Positions 54,213-61,318 of a DNA stretch of 64,000 bases are shown one piece after another. Origin of the DNA: Desulfoluna spongiiphila (GTDB taxonomy: Bacteria > Desulfobacterota > Desulfobacteria > Desulfobacterales > Desulfolunaceae); the NCBI RefSeq assembly GCF_900101345.1, contig NZ_FMUX01000005.1:124001-188000 (forward strand), given 5' to 3'. A program made the position numbers and the translations under genes. The notes beneath the pieces were generated by a model. It saw nothing but the letters and a program-made list of their open reading frames with translations, searched no databases and was not told the origin of the DNA. Numbering within the stretch: the first letter of the stretch is position 1; every line of letters begins with the position of its first letter.

Positions 54213-54663
54213 GGGCAAGTCTCCAAGCCGAAGAACCGTGCTCTTCGATTACGTGTGATTTAGTAGGGTTGTCGTATCGTGACTGTGGTTTATGACATGA
54301 ACGCTGTTTAGGGCATTCGGTGTCATTGATTATGTATCATTAAAGATGAATAATTGCTTGCCGGGGAGAATGCAAGGGAAAATTCGAATTGGCATTAGAA
54401 ATTGAATACCTTCCAGGTAATTACTTTCCATTGACAGTGGTAGGTCAATGAAATATAGCATGAAAGGTCATTCTTCAGGATTTGCTGCATCTAACCGTCT
54501 TTTTTTTCGCTCTATTTGTGACCGATTCGATGATCATGCCAGGGGGGATTTTTTCCTCTGTGCCGGTTTGACCTTGACATCCGTTTCAGGGTAGAACGGC
54601 GTTTAATGTGGACATCCCGGTTTATCGGGGTGGCCGCCACGACAGATCAACCGGGGTCGAAAG
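54213..54663. other. Divergent promoter region of the formate dehydrogenase locus
   Basis: A 450-base AT-rich region between the start of the NuoE-like gene and the first DRTGG gene. It contains a good plus-strand promoter (54432-54460) and no gene. No clear promoter for the minus direction was found by eye. Regulation of both operons from this shared region is expected. Confidence 0.6.
54432..54460 (+). promoter_or_regulatory. Sigma-70 promoter of the DRTGG operon with overlapping dyad
   Basis: TTGACA (54432-54437) and TATAGC (54455-54460) are spaced by exactly seventeen bases. The -35 box and spacer contain an inverted repeat, TTGAC with GTCAA eight bases apart, where a repressor or activator could bind. 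The transcript would have a leader of nearly 200 bases before the first gene. Confidence 0.6.
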
Positions 54664-55017
54664 ATGAAACTTGCTGATATCGTCAATGTGCTGGATGCCA
54701 AGCTGCTTGCAGGAGAGCAGCATCTGGACAGGGAGTTTGAGATCTGCAGAGGCAGCGACCTCATGAGCGACATCCTGGCCTATTTTGCCGATGGGGGCGT
54801 TGTGCTGACGGGTCTTCCCACCTTGCAGGCGGTGCGCACCGCTGCGGTCTCCGGTGTGGGCGGGCTTGTGTTTGTCCGTGGCAAGCAGCCATCTGGGGAC
54901 GTGGTTGCCCTTGCTCGCAAAGAGGAAATTCCCTTGATGATGACCAGCCTTTCCATGTTCGTGGCCTGTGGCAGGCTTTACTCCAGCGGCATGGCGGGTC
55001 ACAACGGGGAGCGGTAG
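54664..55017 (+). CDS. DRTGG domain protein (first copy)
   Basis: A protein of 117 residues with the DRTGG domain layout: MKLADIVNVLDAKLLAGEQH at the start, a central DLMSDILAYFADGGVVLTGL, and VVALARKEEIPLMMTSLSMF near the end. DRTGG domains are found alone, or between CBS and phosphotransacetylase domains, and are thought to sense ligands. A second copy follows in this operon (56919-57260) with the same SDxLAxxx core. The two may form a heterodimer or bind the same signal. The gene is led by a sigma-70 promoter some 200 bases upstream. Confidence 0.82.
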   Translation: MKLADIVNVLDAKLLAGEQHLDREFEICRGSDLMSDILAYFADGGVVLTGLPTLQAVRTAAVSGVGGLVFVRGKQPSGDVVALARKEEIPLMMTSLSMFVACGRLYSSGMAGHNGER

Positions 55018-55136
55018 ATCACCGGTACCAGGGGGCAAGGCACAGGGCCTGTTTCAGAACGGGCTGCCCGCCTTGTCCCTGCACGTGGTTCCAGGGTGTG
55101 TGTCATAGATGAAGGCTTTTTTGGAGTTGTGCAACT

Positions 55137-55568
55137 ATGGATCGACTCAGGCGGACCTATCCGGTGCGGCATGGGGATTTTAACCACGCCGGCGAAGCGT
55201 CCATTCATGTGAAGAACACGTTGAAGTCTCTGAATTTTCGCCCGGAGCTGGTCAGGCGGGTCTCCATCTGCGGCTACGAGGCGGAGATGAACCTGGTGAT
55301 GCACGGGGGCGACGGGGTGTTGTCGGTGGTGATCTCTCCCCAGGAAATCCGGCTGGATGTGGAAGATTCGGGGCCGGGGATCGAGAACACCGAGCTGGCC
55401 ATGCAGGAGGGATACTCCACGGCCAGTGACGAGTATCGTGAGATGGGATTCGGCGCAGGTATGGGGCTGCCCAACATGAGGCGGAACTCCGATGACCTTG
55501 TGGTGGACTCTTCCCCGGGACAGGGTACGGCGGTGACCATGCGGTTCACCGTCGGCGGAGGGGGATGA
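55137..55568 (+). CDS. GHKL ATPase, anti-sigma-factor-like (first copy)
   Basis: A protein of 143 residues of the RsbW/SpoIIAB type. The N-box is YEAEMNLVMHGGDGV, where the usual asparagine follows EM. The G1 box is LDVEDSGPGIENTELAM, and the G2 region is EMGFGAGMGLPNMRRNSDD with ATP-lid glycines. Such proteins are serine kinases or ATP-binding switches that hold a partner protein. It is separated from the DRTGG gene by 119 bases and overlaps the FeFe-hydrogenase-like gene by four bases, which suggests that its partner is encoded in this operon. Confidence 0.8.
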   Translation: MDRLRRTYPVRHGDFNHAGEASIHVKNTLKSLNFRPELVRRVSICGYEAEMNLVMHGGDGVLSVVISPQEIRLDVEDSGPGIENTELAMQEGYSTASDEYREMGFGAGMGLPNMRRNSDDLVVDSSPGQGTAVTMRFTVGGGG

Positions 55569-56941
55569 TGCACATCGAACATGACGGGGCCGGCTGCTAC
55601 GTCAGCTTCGATACGGCGTTGTGCGACGGGTGCACGCGGTGCGTCAGGGGGTGCCCCACCAAGGCCCTGCGCGTTCGGAAAGGCAAGGTCGTACACAAGC
55701 AGGAGGCGTGCATCGGGTGCGGCAACTGTCTGCGCATCTGCCCCATGGGCGTCGTGCGTGCCGCCACCACCGAGCTGTCCCAACTGAAAAAGAGCCGCAT
55801 CTCTGTGGCCCTGGTGACTCCCATTCTTTACGCCCAGTTTCCCGGCGTCCTCCCCAAAGACATCTTAAAAGGCCTCAAGCGCCTGGGATTCCATCATACC
55901 GTGGACATGTCCTATTTTTTTGAGATGTTCCAGTTTGCCACGGAAGAGTTTATCCGCCAGAACCGCCGGACCCAAGAGGCCCCCTGGCCCCTGATTTCGC
56001 CCGTCTGCCCCGTGGTGCTGCGATTGATCCAGACCCGGTTCCCGAGCCTTATTCCCCACATTCACCCCATCAAGCGGCCCGTGGCTCTCATGGCCAAGAA
56101 GGTGACCCGCATCCTGAGCAAGCACTACGGGGTCAACGAGGGCTTTATCAGCATGGTCTACATCAACCCCTGTCCCACCAAAAAAGGGGACAACCCCTCT
56201 ACGCCGGATCAGAGCTTTACCAATGGCGGCCCATACGCTATGGGTATTTGTGATATCTATTCCCGGTTGGCCAAGGAGGTGGAGCATGTGCGAAACATCG
56301 AGGCCATCCCCATGGCCTTTGCCAGCTACGAATTTGAGCAGTGCACCTCAGGGGACGGCCTTCTCTGGGGCATGAGCGGCGGAGAAACCGTTGCCTCCGA
56401 TATTGAAAAATCCCTGTCCGTTTCCGGTCTTGACGAAACGGTGAGCATGCTTGAGAAAATCGAGATGGGACTCTTCCGCGATACGGAGTATATCGAGCTT
56501 CGTGCCTGCACCGAAGGGTGCCTCGGCGGGGCCCTGACGGCCATCGACAAGTACCTTGCAAAGAGTGCCAGCCAGCGGATGATCACCCTTCTGGGCACGG
56601 GCAAGCGCCTCAACCGGGATCGCATCAACCGGCTTTACGAAAAAGAGTGGTTTTTTTCCAAGCGGGCGGAGCAGGGCGGCTTTGAAGGCGATGGGTTTGC
56701 AAGCACCCCCTTTACCATTGAAGAGATGCGAAAAATCGACGGGCTGATCCAGCTGATCAACGGCCGGGACTGCGCCGCCTGCGGTGCCCCGGACTGTCGC
56801 ACCTTTGCCGAGGACGTGGTGCGTGGAGAGGCCCCCGTGGAAGCCTGCCTGCTCCTTCGGGCCAGGGGGCTGTCCGGGGAACAGGTGATGACATTTATCA
56901 ACAGCAAGGAGTGCGGGCATGCGTGTCAGGGACTTGGTTGA
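55565..56941 (+). CDS. [FeFe]-hydrogenase-like ferredoxin protein (sensor or regulatory type)
   Basis: A protein of 458 residues. Two [4Fe-4S] clusters open it (CDGCTRCVRGCPTKAL and CIGCGNCLRICPMGVV). A hydrogenase large-subunit-like core follows, in which the three H-cluster motifs survive in altered form: ISPVCPVV for TSCSPGW, YINPCPTKK for MPCxxK, and LRACTEGCLGGAL for MxCxGGCxxGGG. All four ligand cysteines remain. A C-terminal CAACGAPDCRTFAEDVVRGE gives another FeS domain like that of sensory hydrogenases. The operon has no maturation genes hydE, hydF or hydG in view. I expect a redox or H2 sensor, or an FeS electron carrier, that works with the neighbouring ATPase and DRTGG proteins. 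Confidence 0.82.
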   Translation: MMHIEHDGAGCYVSFDTALCDGCTRCVRGCPTKALRVRKGKVVHKQEACIGCGNCLRICPMGVVRAATTELSQLKKSRISVALVTPILYAQFPGVLPKDILKGLKRLGFHHTVDMSYFFEMFQFATEEFIRQNRRTQEAPWPLISPVCPVVLRLIQTRFPSLIPHIHPIKRPVALMAKKVTRILSKHYGVNEGFISMVYINPCPTKKGDNPSTPDQSFTNGGPYAMGICDIYSRLAKEVEHVRNIEAIPMAFASYEFEQCTSGDGLLWGMSGGETVASDIEKSLSVSGLDETVSMLEKIEMGLFRDTEYIELRACTEGCLGGALTAIDKYLAKSASQRMITLLGTGKRLNRDRINRLYEKEWFFSKRAEQGGFEGDGFASTPFTIEEMRKIDGLIQLINGRDCAACGAPDCRTFAEDVVRGEAPVEACLLLRARGLSGEQVMTFINSKECGHACQGLG

Positions 56942-57260
56942 ACGATACGGCCTGGAAGTGGAAGCCGGAGAAACAGGGCTGGACCGGGAAGTCCGGTTCG
57001 GGTACTGCGGAGATCTTTTAAGTGAAGTGATTGCCCATGCGGGCCAGGCCTCGGTCTGGATTACCGTGCAGGGGCACCAGAATATCGTGGCCGTGGCCGT
57101 TCTCCGCGAGTTTGCGGCGGTGGTCATCGCCTCGGGGAACCGCCCCGACAAAGAGACCTGCGCCAAGGCAGAAGCCGAAGGCATTCCACTTCTCACCTGG
57201 AAGGGCAATGCCTATGAGCTGGCCGGTCAACTCTACGGCGAGGGGCTCGGCTGCCCATGA
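56919..57260 (+). CDS. DRTGG domain protein (second copy)
   Basis: A protein of 113 residues. It starts 23 bases before the end of the hydrogenase-like gene and ends four bases into the PHP gene, so the three are coupled. The fold markers are VRDLVERYGLEVEAGETGLD, YCGDLLSEVIAHAG and AKAEAEGIPLLTWKGNAYEL, aligned with those of the first DRTGG protein. The ligand is unknown. In bifurcating hydrogenase loci of Clostridia and others I recall DRTGG proteins of this size alongside ATPase and PHP genes. Confidence 0.82.
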   Translation: MRVRDLVERYGLEVEAGETGLDREVRFGYCGDLLSEVIAHAGQASVWITVQGHQNIVAVAVLREFAAVVIASGNRPDKETCAKAEAEGIPLLTWKGNAYELAGQLYGEGLGCP

Positions 57261-58027
57261 AGCGCCTTACCGCCGACCTGCATATCCACACCTGCCTGTC
57301 GCCCTGCGGGGATCTCTCCATGGACCCCAGACGGGTGGTGGAGATGGCCCTTGGGGCCGGTCTCGACCTCATCGCCGTTTGTGACCACAACAGCACGGGC
57401 AACTGTGCTGCCGTGATGCAGGCCGCCGAAGGGTGTGCCCTTTGTGTCCTTCCCGGGTGCGAGCTCTGTACGGCCGAAGAGATTCATGTGGTGGCGCTCT
57501 TTGAAACCCTGACGGCGGCCCGAGACTTTCAGGGGTACATAGATGCCCACCTGGCGGGGAGCAACACCCCGGAGGTGTTCGGGTACCAGATCGAAGCCGA
57601 TGCCGACGGCCAGTTTACGGCAGAGTGCACCGATTTTCTCATCGGCGCCCTGGACCAGGGGGTGAACGAGGTGGTGGCGGCGGTGCGGCACACGGGAGGG
57701 CTTGTGATCTGTGCCCATATTGATCGCCCCAGCTTTTCCGTGATTTCCCAGCTTGGCTTTATGCCGCCGGATCTTGTCCCCGATGCCGTGGAGGTGACCC
57801 TGGCCGGCATCCACGGAGACTTTCCCTTGTCCCATGCCGCCGGGTTCCCGGTGATCACCGCCTCGGATGCTCATTTCCCCGAGGATGTGGGGCGCTGGAC
57901 CACCCTGTTTGACATGGACGCGCCGGTGTTTGCCGAACTGGCCATGGCCCTTCGCGGCGAGGGCGGCCGTGGCGTTGCGGGGTATGGGGAGAACATCGCC
58001 TCCGGCTCTTCGAGGAGGACGGCGTGA
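57257..58027 (+). CDS. PHP domain phosphoesterase
   Basis: A protein of 256 residues with PHP metal motifs: ADLHIHTCLSPCGDLSMDP at the N-terminus, AVCDHNSTGN, LPGCELCTAEEIHVVALF, VICAHIDRPSF and ITASDAHFPEDVG. PHP proteins are trinuclear metal phosphoesterases, such as histidinol phosphatase and nucleoside-3',5'-bisphosphate or RNA phosphatases. The substrate here is unknown; a signalling nucleotide or a phosphoprotein partner of the ATPases would fit the regulatory setting. It overlaps both neighbours by four bases. Confidence 0.85.
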   Translation: MKRLTADLHIHTCLSPCGDLSMDPRRVVEMALGAGLDLIAVCDHNSTGNCAAVMQAAEGCALCVLPGCELCTAEEIHVVALFETLTAARDFQGYIDAHLAGSNTPEVFGYQIEADADGQFTAECTDFLIGALDQGVNEVVAAVRHTGGLVICAHIDRPSFSVISQLGFMPPDLVPDAVEVTLAGIHGDFPLSHAAGFPVITASDAHFPEDVGRWTTLFDMDAPVFAELAMALRGEGGRGVAGYGENIASGSSRRTA

Positions 58028-58566
58028 AGGAAATTTCCCTGCATATCCTGGACGTGGTGGAAAACGGCATCGCCGCAGAGGCAGACCTTATTACGCTCAT
58101 CGTGGATGAAGCGGTGGATCGCAATGTGCTTTCCCTCACCATCTCAGACAACGGCAAAGGCCTGTCACCGGAACAGCAGGCCAAGGTGGCGGATCCCTTT
58201 TTCACCTCCCGCACCACCCGTCGTGTGGGCATGGGGCTTTCGCTCCTGAAGGCGGCTGCCGAACGGTGTGGCGGTGGGTTTTCCTTTACATCCGAAGAAG
58301 GAAAAGGCTCCCGGGTCTTCTGCTCTTTTTTGCATGACCATATCGATCGGGCCCCTTTGGGGGATATGGCCATGACCATGGAGGTGCTCATGGCAGGGTA
58401 CCCGGAGGTGGATTTTCTCTATTGCCATCTGTACAATGGGCGTGAATTTGAGTTTGACACCCGAAAGATCCGACAGGAACTCGAAGGGGTTCCCTTAAGC
58501 GAGCCCGCCGTGCTCAGGCACCTGAAAGCGGGCATCGAAGAAGAGTTGGAAAAGATCAGGACGTAG
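58024..58566 (+). CDS. GHKL ATPase, histidine-kinase-like (second copy)
   Basis: A protein of 180 residues without the dimerisation/phosphoacceptor domain. The ATP site is complete: N-box SLHILDVVENGIAAEADLI, G1 LTISDNGKGLSPEQQ, F-box VADPFFTSRTTRRVG and G2 GMGLSLLKAAAE. A tail of about 70 residues after the ATPase core (DMAMTMEVLMAGYPEVDFLY) has no recognised relative. With the first ATPase (55137-55568) it makes two ATP-binding switches in one operon. It starts inside the PHP stop codon. Confidence 0.84.
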   Translation: MKEISLHILDVVENGIAAEADLITLIVDEAVDRNVLSLTISDNGKGLSPEQQAKVADPFFTSRTTRRVGMGLSLLKAAAERCGGGFSFTSEEGKGSRVFCSFLHDHIDRAPLGDMAMTMEVLMAGYPEVDFLYCHLYNGREFEFDTRKIRQELEGVPLSEPAVLRHLKAGIEEELEKIRT

Positions 58567-58708
58567 AAGATAGGTGATAGGTGATGGAAAAAAACGGGCA
58601 CGTCCACCATGTGGCCCCATCACCCATGACCTATATTCTATGACCTATGTCCCAAATAACCTGACTTATCTATAACCCCCGATTATCCGATGGGAAGGAG
58701 ACGTTGAT
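58567..58708. repeat. GATAGGTGAT-type inverted repeat
   Basis: GATAGGTGATAGGTGATGG near 58569 can pair with CCATCACCCATGACCTAT near 58616-58634. A related ATCACCTATGACCTA occurs near 60032. Function unknown; a short hairpin between two genes of the same operon. Confidence 0.45.
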
Positions 58709-59077
58709 ATGGCAAAGCTCTCTGTGGCAGATCTCAAAGCACTTAAAGAAAAGGTAGCCAAAGATATTTCACTCCGTGAGGGAAAGGCCAGGGTGCTTGT
58801 GACCGTTCACATGGGGACCTGCGGCATCGCATCCGGTGCCCGGGCCGTCATGGACGCTCTGATGGAAGAGATGGAAGCTGCGGATCGCAGCGATATTCGC
58901 GTGATGGCCGCGGGCTGCCTGGGCATGTGCAGCAGCGAGCCCAATGTGACCGTGGAGATCGACGGCGAGCCCCCTGTGGCGTATCAGTTTATGGATGCCA
59001 ACAAGATGCGCCAGGTGTTCAAGCGCCACGTTATTCTGGGGGAGGTGCAGCCCGATTTCGCCATGGCGACCATGTAG
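58709..59077 (+). CDS. Thioredoxin-like [2Fe-2S] ferredoxin-domain protein
   Basis: A protein of 122 residues resembling the N-terminal domain of HydB and the stand-alone (2Fe-2S) proteins of hydrogenase loci. Cysteines: VHMGTCGIASGARAVMD and AAGCLGMCSSEPNVTV. Only three cysteines are seen at the expected ligand places, so cluster binding is likely but not certain. The ATG at 58709 has GGGAAGGAG close before it. It is the last gene of the regulatory operon and is followed by a strong terminator. It may carry electrons to or from the hydrogenase-like protein or the NuoF-like subunit on the other strand. Confidence 0.78.
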   Translation: MAKLSVADLKALKEKVAKDISLREGKARVLVTVHMGTCGIASGARAVMDALMEEMEAADRSDIRVMAAGCLGMCSSEPNVTVEIDGEPPVAYQFMDANKMRQVFKRHVILGEVQPDFAMATM

Positions 59078-59142
59078 CCCCAGGGCATGGGTGCCTGCGG
59101 CAGCCGGAGGTCTTGCGCAGCAGTTTTGGAAGACCCGTCATT

Positions 59143-59181
59143 AAGGCGGCAGGGCCGAGTGGGCCCCTGTCGCCTTTTTTT
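59143..59181 (+). terminator. Rho-independent terminator of the regulatory operon
   Basis: AAGGCGGCAGGG pairs with CCCTGTCGCCTT (one G-T pair) around a short GC-rich loop and is followed by a run of seven T. It lies about 65 bases after the ferredoxin-domain gene. Confidence 0.88.
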
Positions 59182-59325
59182 GGGTGTCTGAACAAAGATT
59201 TTCCATGGTGCTGCCTGTCCCTTGTGTGAGATGATGCGATATATGATTGACGGGGACGTGCCTTTGGACTCAACCCGGAGGAGACAAACAAGGTGCCGGG
59301 CAAGACAAGAGGAGAAACGGACGCG

Positions 59326-59747
59326 ATGAATATCATTGAAAAATCACTGGCCATTGCACTGACCGCATACAGCGGTCGGCAGGATCAGGCCGGAGGGCCT
59401 CCATTCTTCATCCCCTTCGGGTCATGGCGAGGATGACCACGGAGGATGAAATGGCCGCAGCCCTTCTTCATCAGGTGGTTGAAGGGTCGACATATACGTC
59501 AAAGGGCCTGATGGAGGCAGGGATTCCCTCCCATGTGGTGGGGGCCGTGGAGTGCCTCAGCCGGGTGGAAGGGGAAAGCGACGAGAATTTCATTTCCCGG
59601 GTCCAGTCCAACCCCCTGGCCACGGCCGTCATGATCGCCGACCTGAAGGACCACATGGATCTTCAGAGGTTCAACCGCCTGGGGGATGAGGAACTTGCCC
59701 ATGTGGCCGGGTATCACAAGGCCTGGAAGCAGCTCACCCAGTCATAA
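59326..59747 (+). pseudogene. Frameshifted (p)ppGpp-hydrolase-like (MESH1/SpoT HD-type) gene
   Basis: The reading frame from the ATG at 59326, which has AGGAG upstream, gives MNIIEKSLAIALTAYSGRQD and then QAGGPP, and stops at 59434. Another frame, beginning around 59400, gives ILHPLRVMARMTTEDEMAAA and runs to 59747. Joined, they look like a small HD-type guanosine-tetraphosphate hydrolase in which GKPYILHPLRV is the standard phrase. The break needs one extra base near 59400. The expected ALLHDVVED metal motif reads ALLHQVVEG, so the HD aspartate and the following acidic residue are lost too. Together these point to a decayed gene, though a sequencing error could explain the frameshift alone. 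Confidence 0.7.
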
Positions 59748-60075
59748 GGGACCGCAATCCACCAGGCTGTTGACCTGGCAGCGACCCCCTGCCGACCATT
59801 GAAAATGACCCTTTCAATGGTCGCCCCACCCCTTTCCCCCATCGTCAGAATTCTTCTTTGGTTTTTCAATGTGCCAGTGTTCCAGATCCGTTCCATAAAC
59901 TTAAAGCCCATTCGGCCTGCCTGGGCGGCTGCGCCCAAAAACATTCAGGCTGTGCGGTTCATCAGCTCTTCAAGGATGGTATGAGAACACCGCTGGTGAC
60001 CCTTTATCTGTACGATGGAGCGCAGCGACTCTATCACCTATGACCTACCACCTGTTTTCTATGGCCTTCTTTTCC
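59748..60075. other. Non-coding gap with perfect hairpin
   Basis: About 330 bases between the broken hydrolase gene and the end of the enoyl-CoA hydratase gene. A perfect twelve-base hairpin (CGACCATTGAAA and TTTCAATGGTCG, 59793-59823) stands near its left end. The rest shows no gene; an ATCACCTATGACCTA phrase near 60032 recalls the repeat at 58616. Confidence 0.55.
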
Positions 60076-60819
60076 CTATTTCATCTTGTAGGTAAAGGCG
60101 ATCATCATCTGGTTTCTGTCTTCCATCTGCAGGGCTGCCTCAAGGCCGGCGCAATCGAGGTTTGCATTGATGGCCTCTTTGGTCATGCGGATCCCCATGG
60201 GATTTTTCTCACCCATGATGGTGGCCAGCTCCATGGCGGTATCTATCATGGACTCTTTGGGGACCACCCGGGAGGCAAAACCCAGGGAAAGGGCGGTGGT
60301 GGCGTCCATCCAGTTGCCGGTGAGAAGGTACTCATAGGCCCTTCCTGCCCCGATGAGCCGGGGCAGGAAATAGCTTGAGGCCATGTCCGCCCCGCCCAGG
60401 CCGATGTTGATGTAGGCTGCTGAGAACCGGGCATTTTCACAGAGTATCCGGATGTCCGAGGCCATGGCCAGGGAAAAGCCGATGCCCGCGGCCGCCCCGT
60501 GAACGCAGGTGATGATGGGCTGGGGGATGCGGCGCATGGCAAGGAACAACCGGCTCATGCGGGCCTGGGCGTCGTAGGCTTTGACAGGGCTCATCTTGAA
60601 GATTTCCGGGGCGTAGGCCGCGGTGTCGAGGCCCGCGCAAAAACCCCTGGACTCTCCTCCGTCGATGATGATGGCCGTGGTCTCCTCATCGTATCGGCGT
60701 TCCGCTAAAAAGGCCTCAAAGGCCAGGACCATCTCCAGGTCAAAGGCGTTGTATTTGTCCGGCCTGTTCAGGGTAAGGCGGCCGATGCGTCCTTCTTTTC
60801 TATAGATAAATGGCTTCAT
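60076..60819 (-). CDS. Enoyl-CoA hydratase/isomerase family protein
   Basis: A protein of 247 residues from the ATG at 60819, which has AAGGAG upstream. Crotonase-fold markers: IGRLTLNRPDKYNAFD at the N-terminus, GESRGFCAGLDTAAYA for the oxyanion-hole region, and ITCVHGAAAGIGFSLAMASD with INIGLGGADMASSYFL. The glutamates used by hydratases at the HGAAxGxG...E position are not clearly present (GGADMASS), so it may be an isomerase or another crotonase member. It lies in the neighbourhood of an acyl-CoA dehydrogenase gene on the same strand, separated by 500 bases of repeats, and so is probably part of acyl-CoA degradation. Confidence 0.8.
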   Translation of the reverse strand: MKPFIYRKEGRIGRLTLNRPDKYNAFDLEMVLAFEAFLAERRYDEETTAIIIDGGESRGFCAGLDTAAYAPEIFKMSPVKAYDAQARMSRLFLAMRRIPQPIITCVHGAAAGIGFSLAMASDIRILCENARFSAAYINIGLGGADMASSYFLPRLIGAGRAYEYLLTGNWMDATTALSLGFASRVVPKESMIDTAMELATIMGEKNPMGIRMTKEAINANLDCAGLEAALQMEDRNQMMIAFTYKMK

Positions 60820-61318
60820 GGGGGCTCTCCTTTCTGGGGTCGTTTGATACATCGAGAAAAACCAGGCTCACAGGGTCAAAGCGCATTCGCAACCAGCTTT
60901 CAAGGTGGCTCACCTTGCCGCCGGAGGCAGCCAAGTTAAAGATGCCTCCGGCGGCCCTGCCGGGGGCCAAACTTTTAAAAAGTTTGACAAACAGGTCTTA
61001 AGCAAGCCTTCCCAGGCTCCGCCGAAATAATTTCCATTTTTTCACATTAGAAAAGTTTTTTGCGGAGCTTTTTTTTCAAAAAAGCGACCCGCCGGAGGCA
61101 AACTGAATAGTTACAAAAAGCTTAATAAACAGGTTTTAAAAACAGATTCGGCTTAATCTGAATCAATAGCGAATGTGATTTTCCCTGAGGAACGAAGGGA
61201 AAAGCGCATTCGCAACCAGCTTTCGAGGTGGCACACCTCGCCGCCGGAGGCATTGTTTTTACTGAGTCCTCTTGATCCTGCGATTCATCCGAACGTTAAC
61301 CATAGAAGGCCTTCTTTT
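60820..61318. repeat. Repeat cluster: modules A, B, C and A
   Basis: Four family members in 370 bases: module A (60881-60928), module B (60943-60994), module C (61055-61099) with the CTGAATAGTT arm following at 61103-61112, and a complete module A (61170-61251). This is the densest run in the window and shows all three module types side by side. No gene is present between the acyl-CoA dehydrogenase and enoyl-CoA hydratase genes. Confidence 0.8.
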
